Below are positions 46,356 through 54,322 of a stretch of 54,322 nt of DNA, piece after piece. Under the pieces are notes generated by a model. That model ran no database searches and was not told where the DNA came from. It worked only from the letters and a program-made list of their open reading frames with translations. The DNA is from Blastocatellia bacterium (GTDB taxonomy: Bacteria; Acidobacteriota; Blastocatellia; HR10; J050). Location: contig JANWZE010000044.1 of NCBI GenBank assembly GCA_025054955.1, positions 1-54,322 of the forward strand. The letters run 5' to 3'. Numbering within the stretch: the stretch's first letter is position 1; each line of letters opens with the position of its first letter. A program made the translations under genes and the position numbers.

Positions 46356-49300
46356 TCAATCGGCGGCCAATGCTTCTTCTCGATTGGCGGCTTCAAACTC
46401 CTCGTCGCGCTTGATCAGTTCGACATCAAGGCACAACCCTTGAAGCTCGCGCACCAGCACACTGAACGATTCCGGCACGCCCGGTTGAAAATCAATGTTC
46501 CCATTGACGATGCCTTCGTAAATGCGCGACCGGCCGGCCACGTCATCCGATTTGGCCGTGAGCAACTCTTGCAACGTATAAGCTGCGCCATACGCTTCCA
46601 ACGCCCAGACCTCCATCTCGCCGAATCGCTGGCCACCAAACTGCGCTTTACCGCCCAGTGGCTGTTGGGTAATCAGCGAGTAAGGGCCAATGGAGCGAGC
46701 GTGAATCTTGTCATCCACAAGGTGTGACAGCTTCATCATGTAGATGTAGCCGACCGTCACTTTCTCCTGAAATGGCTCGCCCGTCATGCCATCGTAGAGC
46801 GTGACTTTGCCCGAAGGAGGCAATCCTGCCTCCAGCAGTTTCTCGCGGATCGCCTCCTCAGTGGCGCCGTCAAACACCGGCGAAGAAAATCGTAAGCCCA
46901 GCGCGTGGCCAGCCCATCCCAGGTGTGTTTCCAGCAATTGCCCCACGTTCATCCGCGAAGGCACGCCAAGCGGATTCAGGACGATTTCGACCGGTGTCCC
47001 ATCCTCCAAGTACGGCATGTCTTCAATCGGCAGGATACGCGCGATCACACCTTTGTTGCCGTGCCGTCCGGCCATCTTGTCGCCGACCGACATCTTGCGC
47101 TTCATGGCGATGTACACCTTCACCATCTTGATCACGCCGGCAGGCAGTTCGTCGCCGCGCCGCAATTTTTCAATGCGCTCTTTGTAGAAGTGTTCCAGCA
47201 CGAGCACCTGACGGTGCGTGCGCGCCTCCATCTCTTTGATCTGAGCAGCGACGTCAACCTTGGGATTCGCTACTTGAATCTTGCGCAGCGCGTGAAATTC
47301 CATCTCATTGAGAATGTCGCGCGTCAGCTTCTCGCCTTTCTCAAGCACCTTGCGCCGATTATGAAACAGATCGGCGGCCAGCCGCTGGCCTTCCAGCAGT
47401 TCGCGGATTCGCTTGTCGCGTTCCTCTTCCAGAATGCGGATTTCGTCTTGCAGGTTGCGCCGCAGCTTATCTTCCTCAGCTTGCTCAATGGCTAGCGACC
47501 GCGCATCTTTGGTGACGCCGCGACGGGTGAAGACTTTCACGTCAATCACGGTGCCTTCGATCCCCGGCGGGCACTTGAGACTGGCATCGCGCACGTCGCC
47601 CGCTTTCTCTCCGAAAATAGCCCGCAGGAGTTTTTCTTCGGGCGTCAGTTGCGTTTCGCCTTTGGGTGTGACCTTGCCGACCAGAATTGAGCCGGGCCGG
47701 ACGTAAGCGCCGATGCGAATGATCCCGCTTTCATCCAGGTCGCGCAACATATATTCGCTGACGTTGGGAATATCCCGCGTGATGTCTTCCGGTCCCAGCT
47801 TGGTATCGCGCGCTTCAACTTCGAGCTCTTCGATATGGACTGACGTGTATGCATCTTCGCGGACGAGTTTCTCGGAGATCAGGATCGCGTCCTCAAAGTT
47901 ATAACCGCGCCAGGGCATAAACGCGACCAACACGTTCCGACCCAGCGCCAACTCCCCCTGATCTGTGCACGGCCCGTCGGCAATCACCTGACCCTTTTTG
48001 ACCCGTTGCCCAACGTGAACAATCGGTTTTTGGTTGATGCAGGTATTTTGATTGGACCGCTTGAACTTGATCAATTGGTAAATATCTGCTGTAACTTCGC
48101 GCGATAAGGCGCCGCCCCGCGTTTCCTGATCGGCGCGGATGATGATCCGCTCGGAATCCACCTTGTCTACCACGCCATCGCGTCGGGCCACGACAACAGC
48201 GCCCGAATCGCGCGCGACGACATCTTCCATCCCCGTGCCCACAATTGGCGCTTCCGGCCTGAGCAAGGGAACCGATTGGCGCTGCATGTTCGACCCCATC
48301 AGAGCGCGGTTCGCGTCGTCATGTTCGAGGAAGGGAATCAGTGAGGCCGCAACCGAGACCAGTTGCTTAGGCGAAATGTCTATGTATTGCACCTCTTCGC
48401 GCGAGGCGGTGGCAAATTCACCAGCTTTGCGCACGGGCACGCGGCTTGGCACGATGTAATTGTTCTCATCAAGTTCAATATTCGCCTGACCAATGATCGC
48501 GTGAGCTTCTTCCCACGCTGTCAGGTAAAACGGATACGGTTCGTATTCAGCCGGCTGCAACCCGTCGTGTTTCAACCGGCGATTGACTTTCTCGACCTTG
48601 TGCTGGGGAAGATGTTCATGGAGCTTGAACGGGCTATCACCGGGACTGGTGATGCGCACGTAATCAATCACACGACCATCTTCCACCTTGCGGTAGGGCG
48701 CTTGAATGAAGCCAAATTCATCAATGCGCGCATAGCAGGCCAATGAGGAAATGAGCCCGATGTTAGGCCCTTCCGGCGTCTCAATCGGACAGATGCGACC
48801 GTAGTGCGTTGGGTGCACATCTCGTACCTCGAAGCCAGCGCGCTCGCGCGATAGACCGCCCGGCCCAAGCGCTGAGAGCCGGCGTTTGTGCGTGATCTCT
48901 GACAGCGGGTTCGTTTGATCCATGAATTGACTCAGTTGGCTTGAGCCAAAGAACTCTTTGAGCGCCGCGATGACCGGTTTGGCATTGACCAAATCGCGGG
49001 GCATGGCCGTCTGCAACTCCGCATGAACCGACATCTTCTCCTTGATCGCGCGCTCCATACGAACCAGACCAATACGGAATTGGTTTTCGAGCAATTCGCC
49101 TACGGCACGCACGCGCCGATTGCCCAAATGATCGCGGTCGTCAATCTCGCCGATACCGCGATGGAGCTTGAGCAAGTACCTAACCACGTCGAAGAAATCG
49201 CTCGGCGAAAGCGTCAGATCGTCAATCCGATGGTGTTGGTCATAGCCGATCTTGATATTGAATTTGAGTCGTCCTACTTTCGAGAAGTCAAACTTGCGCG

Positions 49301-50753
49301 GATCGAAGAACATTGACTCAAACAGACGCCAGGCCGATAGCACCGTCGGCGGGTCGCCCGGTCGCATCTTGCGGTAAATCTCAACGAGCGCCTCCGCTGG
49401 CGATTTGGCGCTATCTTTTTTCAGCGTTGTGCTCAATACATGTCCAACTTCGTCGCGGTCGGGGATAAACACCTCAAATTCGCGGATGTTGTTGACAATC
49501 AGCGAAGAGACCGCTTGCGGTGTGGCAGGCGTATTGGCCTCGGCTCTGATTTCGCCGTCCGGATCAACCAAATCGGAAATGAACATCGCGCCTTCCAGGT
49601 CGCCGATGTTCAATTCAATCTCTTTGACGTCTGCCTTGAGAATCTCACGATACGCATGCGTGCTGATCTTCCGTCCGGCTTTAACGATCACCTCGCCCGT
49701 CTTCGGATTGACGATGTCCGTAGGCGTTTTCACGTCGGCGAACTTGGGCGTCGCCGATGCAGGGTTCTCTTTCCTATCCAGTTGCCAGAAAAGTTTGCCG
49801 TCACGAATACGAATGCGTTCGGTTTTGTAAAACAGGCGGAGAATCTCTTCATCCGAGTATCGAGCCGTCAGGATCGTCGTCTTGAGCAATTCGTCGTTGT
49901 CAATAGAGCGCAGGTCAACCTTGACAGGCAACCCTAGCGCGCGCAAGAAGACGCTGCCCAGAATCTTGCGTTTCTTGTCAATTCGCACATAGAGGATATT
50001 CTTGGCGTCATATTCAAACTCCACCCACGCGCCACGATTGGGGATGATTTTGCCCAGATAGCCGTGAGTGGACGGCTTCTCGAAGTAGATGCCCGGACTG
50101 CGGTGCAACTGCGAAACGATCACCCGCTCGGTGCCATTGACAATGAATGTGCCGTTTTCCGTCATCAGCGGAACGTCACCAAAGTAAACTTCTTCTTCCT
50201 TGATGTCGCGCACCGACCGGCGGCCGCTGGCTTCATCCACGTCGAACACCGTCAGGCGGAATTTGACTTTCATGGGAACGGCATACGTCATGCCCCGTTC
50301 CTGGCATTCGAGCACATCGTACTTGAGCTTGAGGCCCACCGGCTCGCTACAATTCGGGCACAGATGAAGCACGTTCTTGTTCGTCGCGCCGCAAGCGAGG
50401 CACAGCACATGATCAGACATCAACGGGTTCAGTCGTATAGTCGCCTTGCACTTCCTACATGTGGATCGAAGGTGCTCCAATCCTTCCAACTGACCGCATT
50501 TGCATTGCCAGATGCCCATTGAGTAGCTGACAAAATCCAGTTGGGCGCTGTTGCGGTAATCACTGATTGGGAAAACCGATTGGAAGACCGCTTGCAAACC
50601 CTCGTTGGGCTTGCGTTCTTCGGGCAGCAGGTCCATCTGCATGAGTTGATTGTACGATTGACGTTGAATCTCAATCAGATTAGGAATGCCGATAGCCGTC
50701 CGAATGCGAGAAAAGTCCAATCGTTGATGTCCGTTGTTTGCTTGGTGTGGCAT
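46356..50753 (-). CDS. rpoB: DNA-directed RNA polymerase subunit beta with zinc-ribbon insertion
   Basis: A 1465-residue subunit, longer than E. coli RpoB (1342). All core regions are present, including the rifampicin pocket ([30 protein letters not shown]) and the C-terminal clamp part ([20 protein letters not shown]). Between FVSYSMG (74-80) and [16 protein letters not shown] (145-160), where E. coli has only a few residues, there is an insertion of about 60 residues. It carries eight cysteines in four knuckles: C84-K-C86, C99-x2-C102, C118-x2-C121 and C132-x2-C135, which reads as two zinc ribbons. GAGGGA precedes the ATG at 50753. Confidence 0.98.
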   Translation of the reverse strand: MPHQANNGHQRLDFSRIRTAIGIPNLIEIQRQSYNQLMQMDLLPEERKPNEGLQAVFQSVFPISDYRNSAQLDFVSYSMGIWQCKCGQLEGLEHLRSTCRKCKATIRLNPLMSDHVLCLACGATNKNVLHLCPNCSEPVGLKLKYDVLECQERGMTYAVPMKVKFRLTVFDVDEASGRRSVRDIKEEEVYFGDVPLMTENGTFIVNGTERVIVSQLHRSPGIYFEKPSTHGYLGKIIPNRGAWVEFEYDAKNILYVRIDKKRKILGSVFLRALGLPVKVDLRSIDNDELLKTTILTARYSDEEILRLFYKTERIRIRDGKLFWQLDRKENPASATPKFADVKTPTDIVNPKTGEVIVKAGRKISTHAYREILKADVKEIELNIGDLEGAMFISDLVDPDGEIRAEANTPATPQAVSSLIVNNIREFEVFIPDRDEVGHVLSTTLKKDSAKSPAEALVEIYRKMRPGDPPTVLSAWRLFESMFFDPRKFDFSKVGRLKFNIKIGYDQHHRIDDLTLSPSDFFDVVRYLLKLHRGIGEIDDRDHLGNRRVRAVGELLENQFRIGLVRMERAIKEKMSVHAELQTAMPRDLVNAKPVIAALKEFFGSSQLSQFMDQTNPLSEITHKRRLSALGPGGLSRERAGFEVRDVHPTHYGRICPIETPEGPNIGLISSLACYARIDEFGFIQAPYRKVEDGRVIDYVRITSPGDSPFKLHEHLPQHKVEKVNRRLKHDGLQPAEYEPYPFYLTAWEEAHAIIGQANIELDENNYIVPSRVPVRKAGEFATASREEVQYIDISPKQLVSVAASLIPFLEHDDANRALMGSNMQRQSVPLLRPEAPIVGTGMEDVVARDSGAVVVARRDGVVDKVDSERIIIRADQETRGGALSREVTADIYQLIKFKRSNQNTCINQKPIVHVGQRVKKGQVIADGPCTDQGELALGRNVLVAFMPWRGYNFEDAILISEKLVREDAYTSVHIEELEVEARDTKLGPEDITRDIPNVSEYMLRDLDESGIIRIGAYVRPGSILVGKVTPKGETQLTPEEKLLRAIFGEKAGDVRDASLKCPPGIEGTVIDVKVFTRRGVTKDARSLAIEQAEEDKLRRNLQDEIRILEEERDKRIRELLEGQRLAADLFHNRRKVLEKGEKLTRDILNEMEFHALRKIQVANPKVDVAAQIKEMEARTHRQVLVLEHFYKERIEKLRRGDELPAGVIKMVKVYIAMKRKMSVGDKMAGRHGNKGVIARILPIEDMPYLEDGTPVEIVLNPLGVPSRMNVGQLLETHLGWAGHALGLRFSSPVFDGATEEAIREKLLEAGLPPSGKVTLYDGMTGEPFQEKVTVGYIYMMKLSHLVDDKIHARSIGPYSLITQQPLGGKAQFGGQRFGEMEVWALEAYGAAYTLQELLTAKSDDVAGRSRIYEGIVNGNIDFQPGVPESFSVLVRELQGLCLDVELIKRDEEFEAANREEALAAD

Positions 50754-50916
50754 AACTAGTTCCCTCTAACAGCTTGGCGGCAATCGCCGTCAAACACAAA
50801 ATGACTCAACCGACACGCCGGCTGCCTCGCTCCCGATGAGCGCCTTGCCTGCTGTGTCGTTGAGTGAATAACGAAGCTGTTCGTAACGTTGCGTGTCGGA
50901 TCAACCGGTTCGCTAT

Positions 50917-50941
50917 CAACCACCAGCCTTCAGCGTGGTTG
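50917..50941. promoter_or_regulatory. Hairpin in the rplL-rpoB gap
   Basis: CAACCAC (50917-50923) and GTGGTTG (50935-50941) form a 7-bp stem with an 11-nt loop in the 213-nt spacer between rplL and rpoB. In E. coli this spacer holds an attenuator and an RNase III site, so a similar role in setting the ribosomal protein to polymerase ratio is possible. Confidence 0.4.
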
Positions 50942-50966
50942 AAAAAGCCCGCTCGTTGCTGATGGC

Positions 50967-51365
50967 TTACTTGATTTCGACAGTAGCTCCTGCCTCAGTC
51001 AACTTCTTCTTGATTTCTTCGGCCTCTTCCTTACTAGCGCCTTCCTTAATGGGCTTTGGTAGGCTCTCTACCAAATCCTTGGCTTCCTTCAAACCGAGGT
51101 TCGTGATTTCGCGCACCACTTTAATGACGCCAATCTTCTTAGCAGCATCAATGGCCGAAAGAATGACATCGAATTCTGTCTTCTCTTCAGCCGCCGGGGC
51201 TGCCCCCGCCGCCGCGCCACCCATGCCCGGCATCATCATCGGCATGGCGGCCGCTTGTGCCGAGACACCAAATTTTTCCTCCATCATCTTGACCAGCTCA
51301 GACGCTTCCAACAGCGTCAAGTTGGCAATTTGATCAACAATCGGTTGAAGTTTTTCACTGCTCAT
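50967..51365 (-). CDS. rplL: 50S ribosomal protein L7/L12
   Basis: A 132-residue stalk protein: N-terminal dimerisation helices ([20 protein letters not shown]), an Ala/Met/Gly-rich hinge, and the globular C-terminal domain ([36 protein letters not shown]) that recruits translation factors. An AGGAG site lies upstream of the ATG at 51365. It is preceded by rplJ with a 208-nt spacer that is longer than usual and holds no gene. Confidence 0.98.
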   Translation of the reverse strand: MSSEKLQPIVDQIANLTLLEASELVKMMEEKFGVSAQAAAMPMMMPGMGGAAAGAAPAAEEKTEFDVILSAIDAAKKIGVIKVVREITNLGLKEAKDLVESLPKPIKEGASKEEAEEIKKKLTEAGATVEIK

Positions 51366-51573
51366 GATCTTTGTTTCTCCTCGTTAGTTTCAATCCTCGC
51401 CCAAGCAATCCGCCGGGCACTACACAAGATTTCTGCTCCGAAAAAGGCATCAGACACAGATTAGCTGATGAACAGATTATCCAATCCGTGAATTTGTTAA
51501 TCGGCGCTCGCTTTTCATTGTTTCTGAGCGTCGTCACCAACGACATGGACAACTCCGCCGGTTATTCCTGTAG

Positions 51574-52110
51574 TCAGCCTTCGGCCTGAGCCTTTTGATC
51601 TCGAATCTGCGCTAACACAACCACCAGGTTGCGAATGACACCCTGCATGACATTGACCAGTCGTTGTGGCTGCGCGTTGATCAAGCCCATGATCTGGCTC
51701 ATCAACTGCGGCTTGGTCGGCAGATTGGCAATCGCTTCGATCTGGTCAAGCGCAATGGCTCGTCCTTCGATCACCGCCCCTTTGAAGCGAAACGTCGGAT
51801 TCTCTTTAGCAAATTCCGTTAACAGCTTGGCCAGCGTCGCCGGGTCATCGGGGGTCAGCGCCACCGCTGTCATGCCTTTGAATTGCTCATTCAACTGCGC
51901 TACGGGCGTGCCTTCCGCCGCTTTCTGCGCCAACCGGTTCTTAACGACGTGATACTTGATGCCCGCCTGAGCCGCGCGTAACTTGCCACGCAATTCCCAG
52001 TCTTTGGCCACTGACAACCCCTCAAACCCAACAACAAACACATGTGGCACACGACGAAATTCACTGGCTAGCAAATCAATCTGTGCCTGTTTTTCTGCTC
52101 GCGTCTTCAT
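51574..52110 (-). CDS. rplJ: 50S ribosomal protein L10
   Basis: A 178-residue protein that anchors L7/L12 dimers to the ribosome. Family segments: KTRAEKQAQIDLLASEFRRV, YHVVKNRLAQKA, TAVALTPDDPATLAKLL and the C-terminal helix binding L7/L12 (LMSQIMGLINAQPQRLVNVM). ATG 52110 is preferred because AGGAG at 52119-52123 (reverse strand) gives 8 nt spacing; the GTG at 52119 overlaps that site. It lies 15 nt behind rplA, so there is no room for the long autoregulatory leader seen before rplJ in E. coli. Confidence 0.97.
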   Translation of the reverse strand: MKTRAEKQAQIDLLASEFRRVPHVFVVGFEGLSVAKDWELRGKLRAAQAGIKYHVVKNRLAQKAAEGTPVAQLNEQFKGMTAVALTPDDPATLAKLLTEFAKENPTFRFKGAVIEGRAIALDQIEAIANLPTKPQLMSQIMGLINAQPQRLVNVMQGVIRNLVVVLAQIRDQKAQAEG

Positions 52111-52125
52111 CTTTCCCACTCCTGA

Positions 52126-52815
52126 CTAGGCCGTCAAGGCGTTCTCATCCAGTTTGATGCCTGGTCCCATCGTGGAACAGCAGTAGGCGCTTTTGATGTA
52201 GCGGCCTTTGGCCGTTGACGGCTTGGCTTTGATCACCGCCTCAAACACGGCGCGGGCGTTCTCGACCAGCTTTTGTGTGTCAAATGAAACCTTGCCAATG
52301 GGCACATGAATGCCGCCGGTCTTGTCCACGCGAAACTCCACTTTACCCGCTTTTCCTTCCTTGACGGCATTGGCCACATCCATAGTGACAGTCCCCGTCT
52401 TGGGGTTCGGCATCAAGCCGCGCGGTCCCAGCACTCGTCCCAGTGGACCGACCAATTTCATCATATCCGGTGTAGCAATCAACACGTCGAACTCCAGAAA
52501 ACCGCCTTGGATTTTCTCCACCAAGTCTTCGGCGCCGACCACGTCCGCGCCTGCTGCCTCGGCTTCTTTCAACTTTTCCCCCGAAGCAATAACGCCAACG
52601 CGCACGGTTTTGCCCAAGCCATGCGGCAACAGCACGGTCCCACGGACTAATTGATCGGCCTTGCGCGGGTCCACGTTTAGTTGCATGGTCACTTCCACCG
52701 TTTCGTCAAACTTGGCATAAGCGACCTGCTTCAACAAAGCCATGGCCTCTTCGACACTATATGCTTTGCGCGAATCAACTTTGGCCGCCGCAGCGGCATA
52801 TTTCTTTCCGCTCAT
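52126..52815 (-). CDS. rplA: 50S ribosomal protein L1
   Basis: A 229-residue two-domain L1-stalk protein that binds 23S rRNA and, in many bacteria, represses its own operon. Motifs: [39 protein letters not shown], and the signature [27 protein letters not shown] site precedes ATG 52815. It is between rplK and rplJ in the standard order. Confidence 0.98.
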   Translation of the reverse strand: MSGKKYAAAAAKVDSRKAYSVEEAMALLKQVAYAKFDETVEVTMQLNVDPRKADQLVRGTVLLPHGLGKTVRVGVIASGEKLKEAEAAGADVVGAEDLVEKIQGGFLEFDVLIATPDMMKLVGPLGRVLGPRGLMPNPKTGTVTMDVANAVKEGKAGKVEFRVDKTGGIHVPIGKVSFDTQKLVENARAVFEAVIKAKPSTAKGRYIKSAYCCSTMGPGIKLDENALTA

Positions 52816-52903
52816 CACAACTCTCCGGTTTGATTGTTTGTAGTCAGGCGATTGACCGCCATGCCGGACGCATCCACCAATCGATGCTCCTACAAACTAC
52901 GTG

Positions 52904-53329
52904 TTAATCAACAATCTCCAAACCCAAGCTGCGAGCTGTCCCGGCGATGATACGCGTCGCCGCTTCCAACGAGTTGGTATTCAAGTCAGGCAGCTTGATC
53001 TTGGCAATCTCCTCAAGCTGTTTGTGAGAAATTTTCCCCACCTTATCACGATTGGGTCGAGCGGAGCCTTTTTCCAGGCCAATCGCTCGCTTGATTAAAT
53101 CCGCCGCCGGCGGAGTTTTCGTGACAAACGTAAATGACCGGTCCGCATAGATGGTGATCACCACCGGCACGGTGATGTCGCCCTGCTTGGCTGTTTTTGC
53201 GTTAAACTGCTTGCAAAACTCCATGATGTTGACCCCGTGTTGGCCCAGTGCTGGCCCAACCGGCGGGGCCGGATTGGCTTTGCCTGCTGTAATCTGTAGT
53301 TTCACCTGTGCGACCACTTTCTTTGCCAT
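52904..53329 (-). CDS. rplK: 50S ribosomal protein L11
   Basis: A 141-residue protein of the GTPase-associated centre and the target region of thiopeptides. N-terminal motif [20 protein letters not shown] and C-terminal [20 protein letters not shown] are typical. The start at 53329 ([10 protein letters not shown]) gives the family length (E. coli 142) and has GAGGGA upstream; the open frame extending to 53365 has no similarity there. Confidence 0.98.
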   Translation of the reverse strand: MAKKVVAQVKLQITAGKANPAPPVGPALGQHGVNIMEFCKQFNAKTAKQGDITVPVVITIYADRSFTFVTKTPPAADLIKRAIGLEKGSARPNRDKVGKISHKQLEEIAKIKLPDLNTNSLEAATRIIAGTARSLGLEIVD

Positions 53330-53413
53330 ATTCCCTCTCGACGACCGACGCCGATGATATTCCATCCGCTGGCTGCCTGTAACGCCATTGAATCGGCGAG
53401 CGCCACCTCCTGC

Positions 53414-53980
53414 CTATGTCTCCTCGGTGAACGTTTCTCGCTCCACTTGCAAAAAGCTCAATTCGACCGGGGTGGTTCGCCCAAAGATCGTCACCATCAC
53501 TTTGAGCGTGCTTTTGTCCATATTGACCTCGTCCACTTTGCCCTTGAAGCCGGTAAATGGCCCGTCAATGATTTTGACCATTTCTCCGGCCAGGTAAGTG
53601 TGCTTAGGCTTTGGTTTCTCAGCCGTGAGCTTGGCATGGGATGTGATCTCTTCCACTTCTTCGTCAGTCAATGGCGTCGGATGCTGTCCCCCTACAAACC
53701 CGGTGACCTTCGGTGTATTTCTGACCGTGTGCCACGCTTTCTCGGAAATCTCGCCGAAGTCATCGGTCTTCATCTTCACCAACACATATCCGGGAAAGAT
53801 CATCTTGTCCGATTCTACCCGCTTGCCACTCTTGAGTTCGACGACTTTCTCTGTCGGGACTAAGACCTCGGTAATCTCATCCTCCATGCCTAAGGCGCGG
53901 ATGCGGTTTTGCAGGCTCTCGCACACCTTGTGCTCGTGCCCAGAGTATGTATGAATGATGAACCAGCGTTCTTCTGCCAT
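53414..53980 (-). CDS. nusG: Transcription termination/antitermination factor NusG
   Basis: A 188-residue protein: an NGN domain ([49 protein letters not shown]) and a C-terminal KOW domain ([20 protein letters not shown]). It binds RNA polymerase and connects it to Rho or to ribosomal protein S10. ATG 53980 lies directly downstream of the secE stop (53982-53984), so translational coupling with secE is likely. Confidence 0.98.
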   Translation of the reverse strand: MAEERWFIIHTYSGHEHKVCESLQNRIRALGMEDEITEVLVPTEKVVELKSGKRVESDKMIFPGYVLVKMKTDDFGEISEKAWHTVRNTPKVTGFVGGQHPTPLTDEEVEEITSHAKLTAEKPKPKHTYLAGEMVKIIDGPFTGFKGKVDEVNMDKSTLKVMVTIFGRTTPVELSFLQVERETFTEET

Positions 53981-53981
53981 G

Positions 53982-54245
53982 CTACTTTGACAAGAAATCA
54001 ATCAAGGCCCTGACCAGATAGGAAAGCACCTCATTGGTGGCCCACAGAAAATAACCGAAGAAGATGACTACCAACACTGTCACAATCGTTGTTTGGTAGA
54101 CTTCTTCGCGCGTTGGCCACGTGACCCGTTTCAGCTCCGCTTTCACATCACGGTAAAACTGGCCAATTGCCTGAACTTTCCTGGCGACGATATTAGTTGA
54201 TGACCCCTTCGGGCTCTCTTCCGTCGCCGTTATTACTTTTGCCAT
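53982..54245 (-). CDS. secE: Preprotein translocase subunit SecE
   Basis: A protein of about 87 residues with a short hydrophilic N-terminus, the conserved amphipathic helix [20 protein letters not shown] and one transmembrane helix ([20 protein letters not shown]). SecE clamps SecY in the Sec channel. ATG 54245 follows a weak AAGG; an in-frame ATG about ten codons upstream is possible. It sits between trnW and nusG, the usual position. Confidence 0.96.
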   Translation of the reverse strand: MAKVITATEESPKGSSTNIVARKVQAIGQFYRDVKAELKRVTWPTREEVYQTTIVTVLVVIFFGYFLWATNEVLSYLVRALIDFLSK

Positions 54246-54275
54246 ATTTGCCTTCGTTTCTTTCAAGATCATCAC

Positions 54276-54322
54276 TGGCAGGGGTATCAGGATTCGAACC
54301 CGACCTTGCGGTTTTGGAGACC
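54276..54322 (-). tRNA. trnW: tRNA-Trp (CCA), 3' part, cut by the window edge
   Basis: Read on the reverse strand, the segment has the anticodon arm GGTCTCCAAAACC with anticodon CCA, a T arm with GGTTCGAATCC, and the acceptor end GATACCCCTGCCA with an encoded CCA. The 5' half lies outside the window. tRNA-Trp upstream of secE is a very common arrangement. Confidence 0.93.

Overview
The window looks like chromosomal DNA of a free-living Gram-negative bacterium of moderate GC content. The best guess is an Acidobacteriota member, perhaps Blastocatellia-like. The reasons are a TonB-dependent receptor with a carboxypeptidase-regulatory-like N-terminal domain, a run of TPR proteins alternating with FG-GAP/VCBS plus ASPIC/UnbV (CRTAC1-like) proteins, an Hfq-like protein with long charged tails, and many short palindromic and tandem intergenic repeats. 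The assignment is inference; no taxonomic search was possible.

Layout. 0.2-4 kb: an NDP-forming acyl-CoA synthetase homologue that lacks key catalytic motifs, convergent with a fused AroD-AroE shikimate enzyme. 4.2-15.8 kb: a promoter and a six-gene forward cluster (TonB receptor, TPR, TPR, CRTAC1-like, TPR, CRTAC1-like), the last three genes overlapping by 4 nt. 15.95-17.0 kb: selD, which reads through an in-frame TGA and is itself a selenoprotein. 17.2-22.6 kb: a reverse operon cdaA-cdaR-glmM-phosphodiesterase-thpR (c-di-AMP synthesis, cell-wall precursor and phosphoester chemistry). 22.7-28.9 kb: a heptamer tandem array, a site-2 protease, then rimO, pgpA, cinA and recF. 28.9-35.9 kb: gyrB with a duplicated tail, an amino acid permease, a family A DNA polymerase without 5' nuclease domain, an overlooked 54-residue FmdB-type zinc ribbon gene, and recX. 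35.9-41.9 kb: lemA, the Hfq-like gene, a 1-kb noncoding stretch full of hairpins, a 29-codon small ORF, a secreted helical-repeat protein and ilvE. 42-54.3 kb: the classic reverse cluster trnW-secE-nusG-rplK-rplA-rplJ-rplL-rpoB-rpoC, with a double zinc-ribbon insertion in RpoB.

How it fits together. Most genes are housekeeping: transcription and translation core, DNA topology and repair (gyrB, recF, recX, polymerase), second-messenger signalling, aromatic and branched-chain amino acid metabolism. The accessory part is the envelope-directed TonB/TPR/CRTAC1 cluster, the secreted helical-repeat protein and the repeat-rich gaps. The points most worth a second look are the selenocysteine SelD, the RpoB zinc ribbons, the TPR/CRTAC1 cluster, the Hfq-like protein, and the families of structured repeats and tail duplications.
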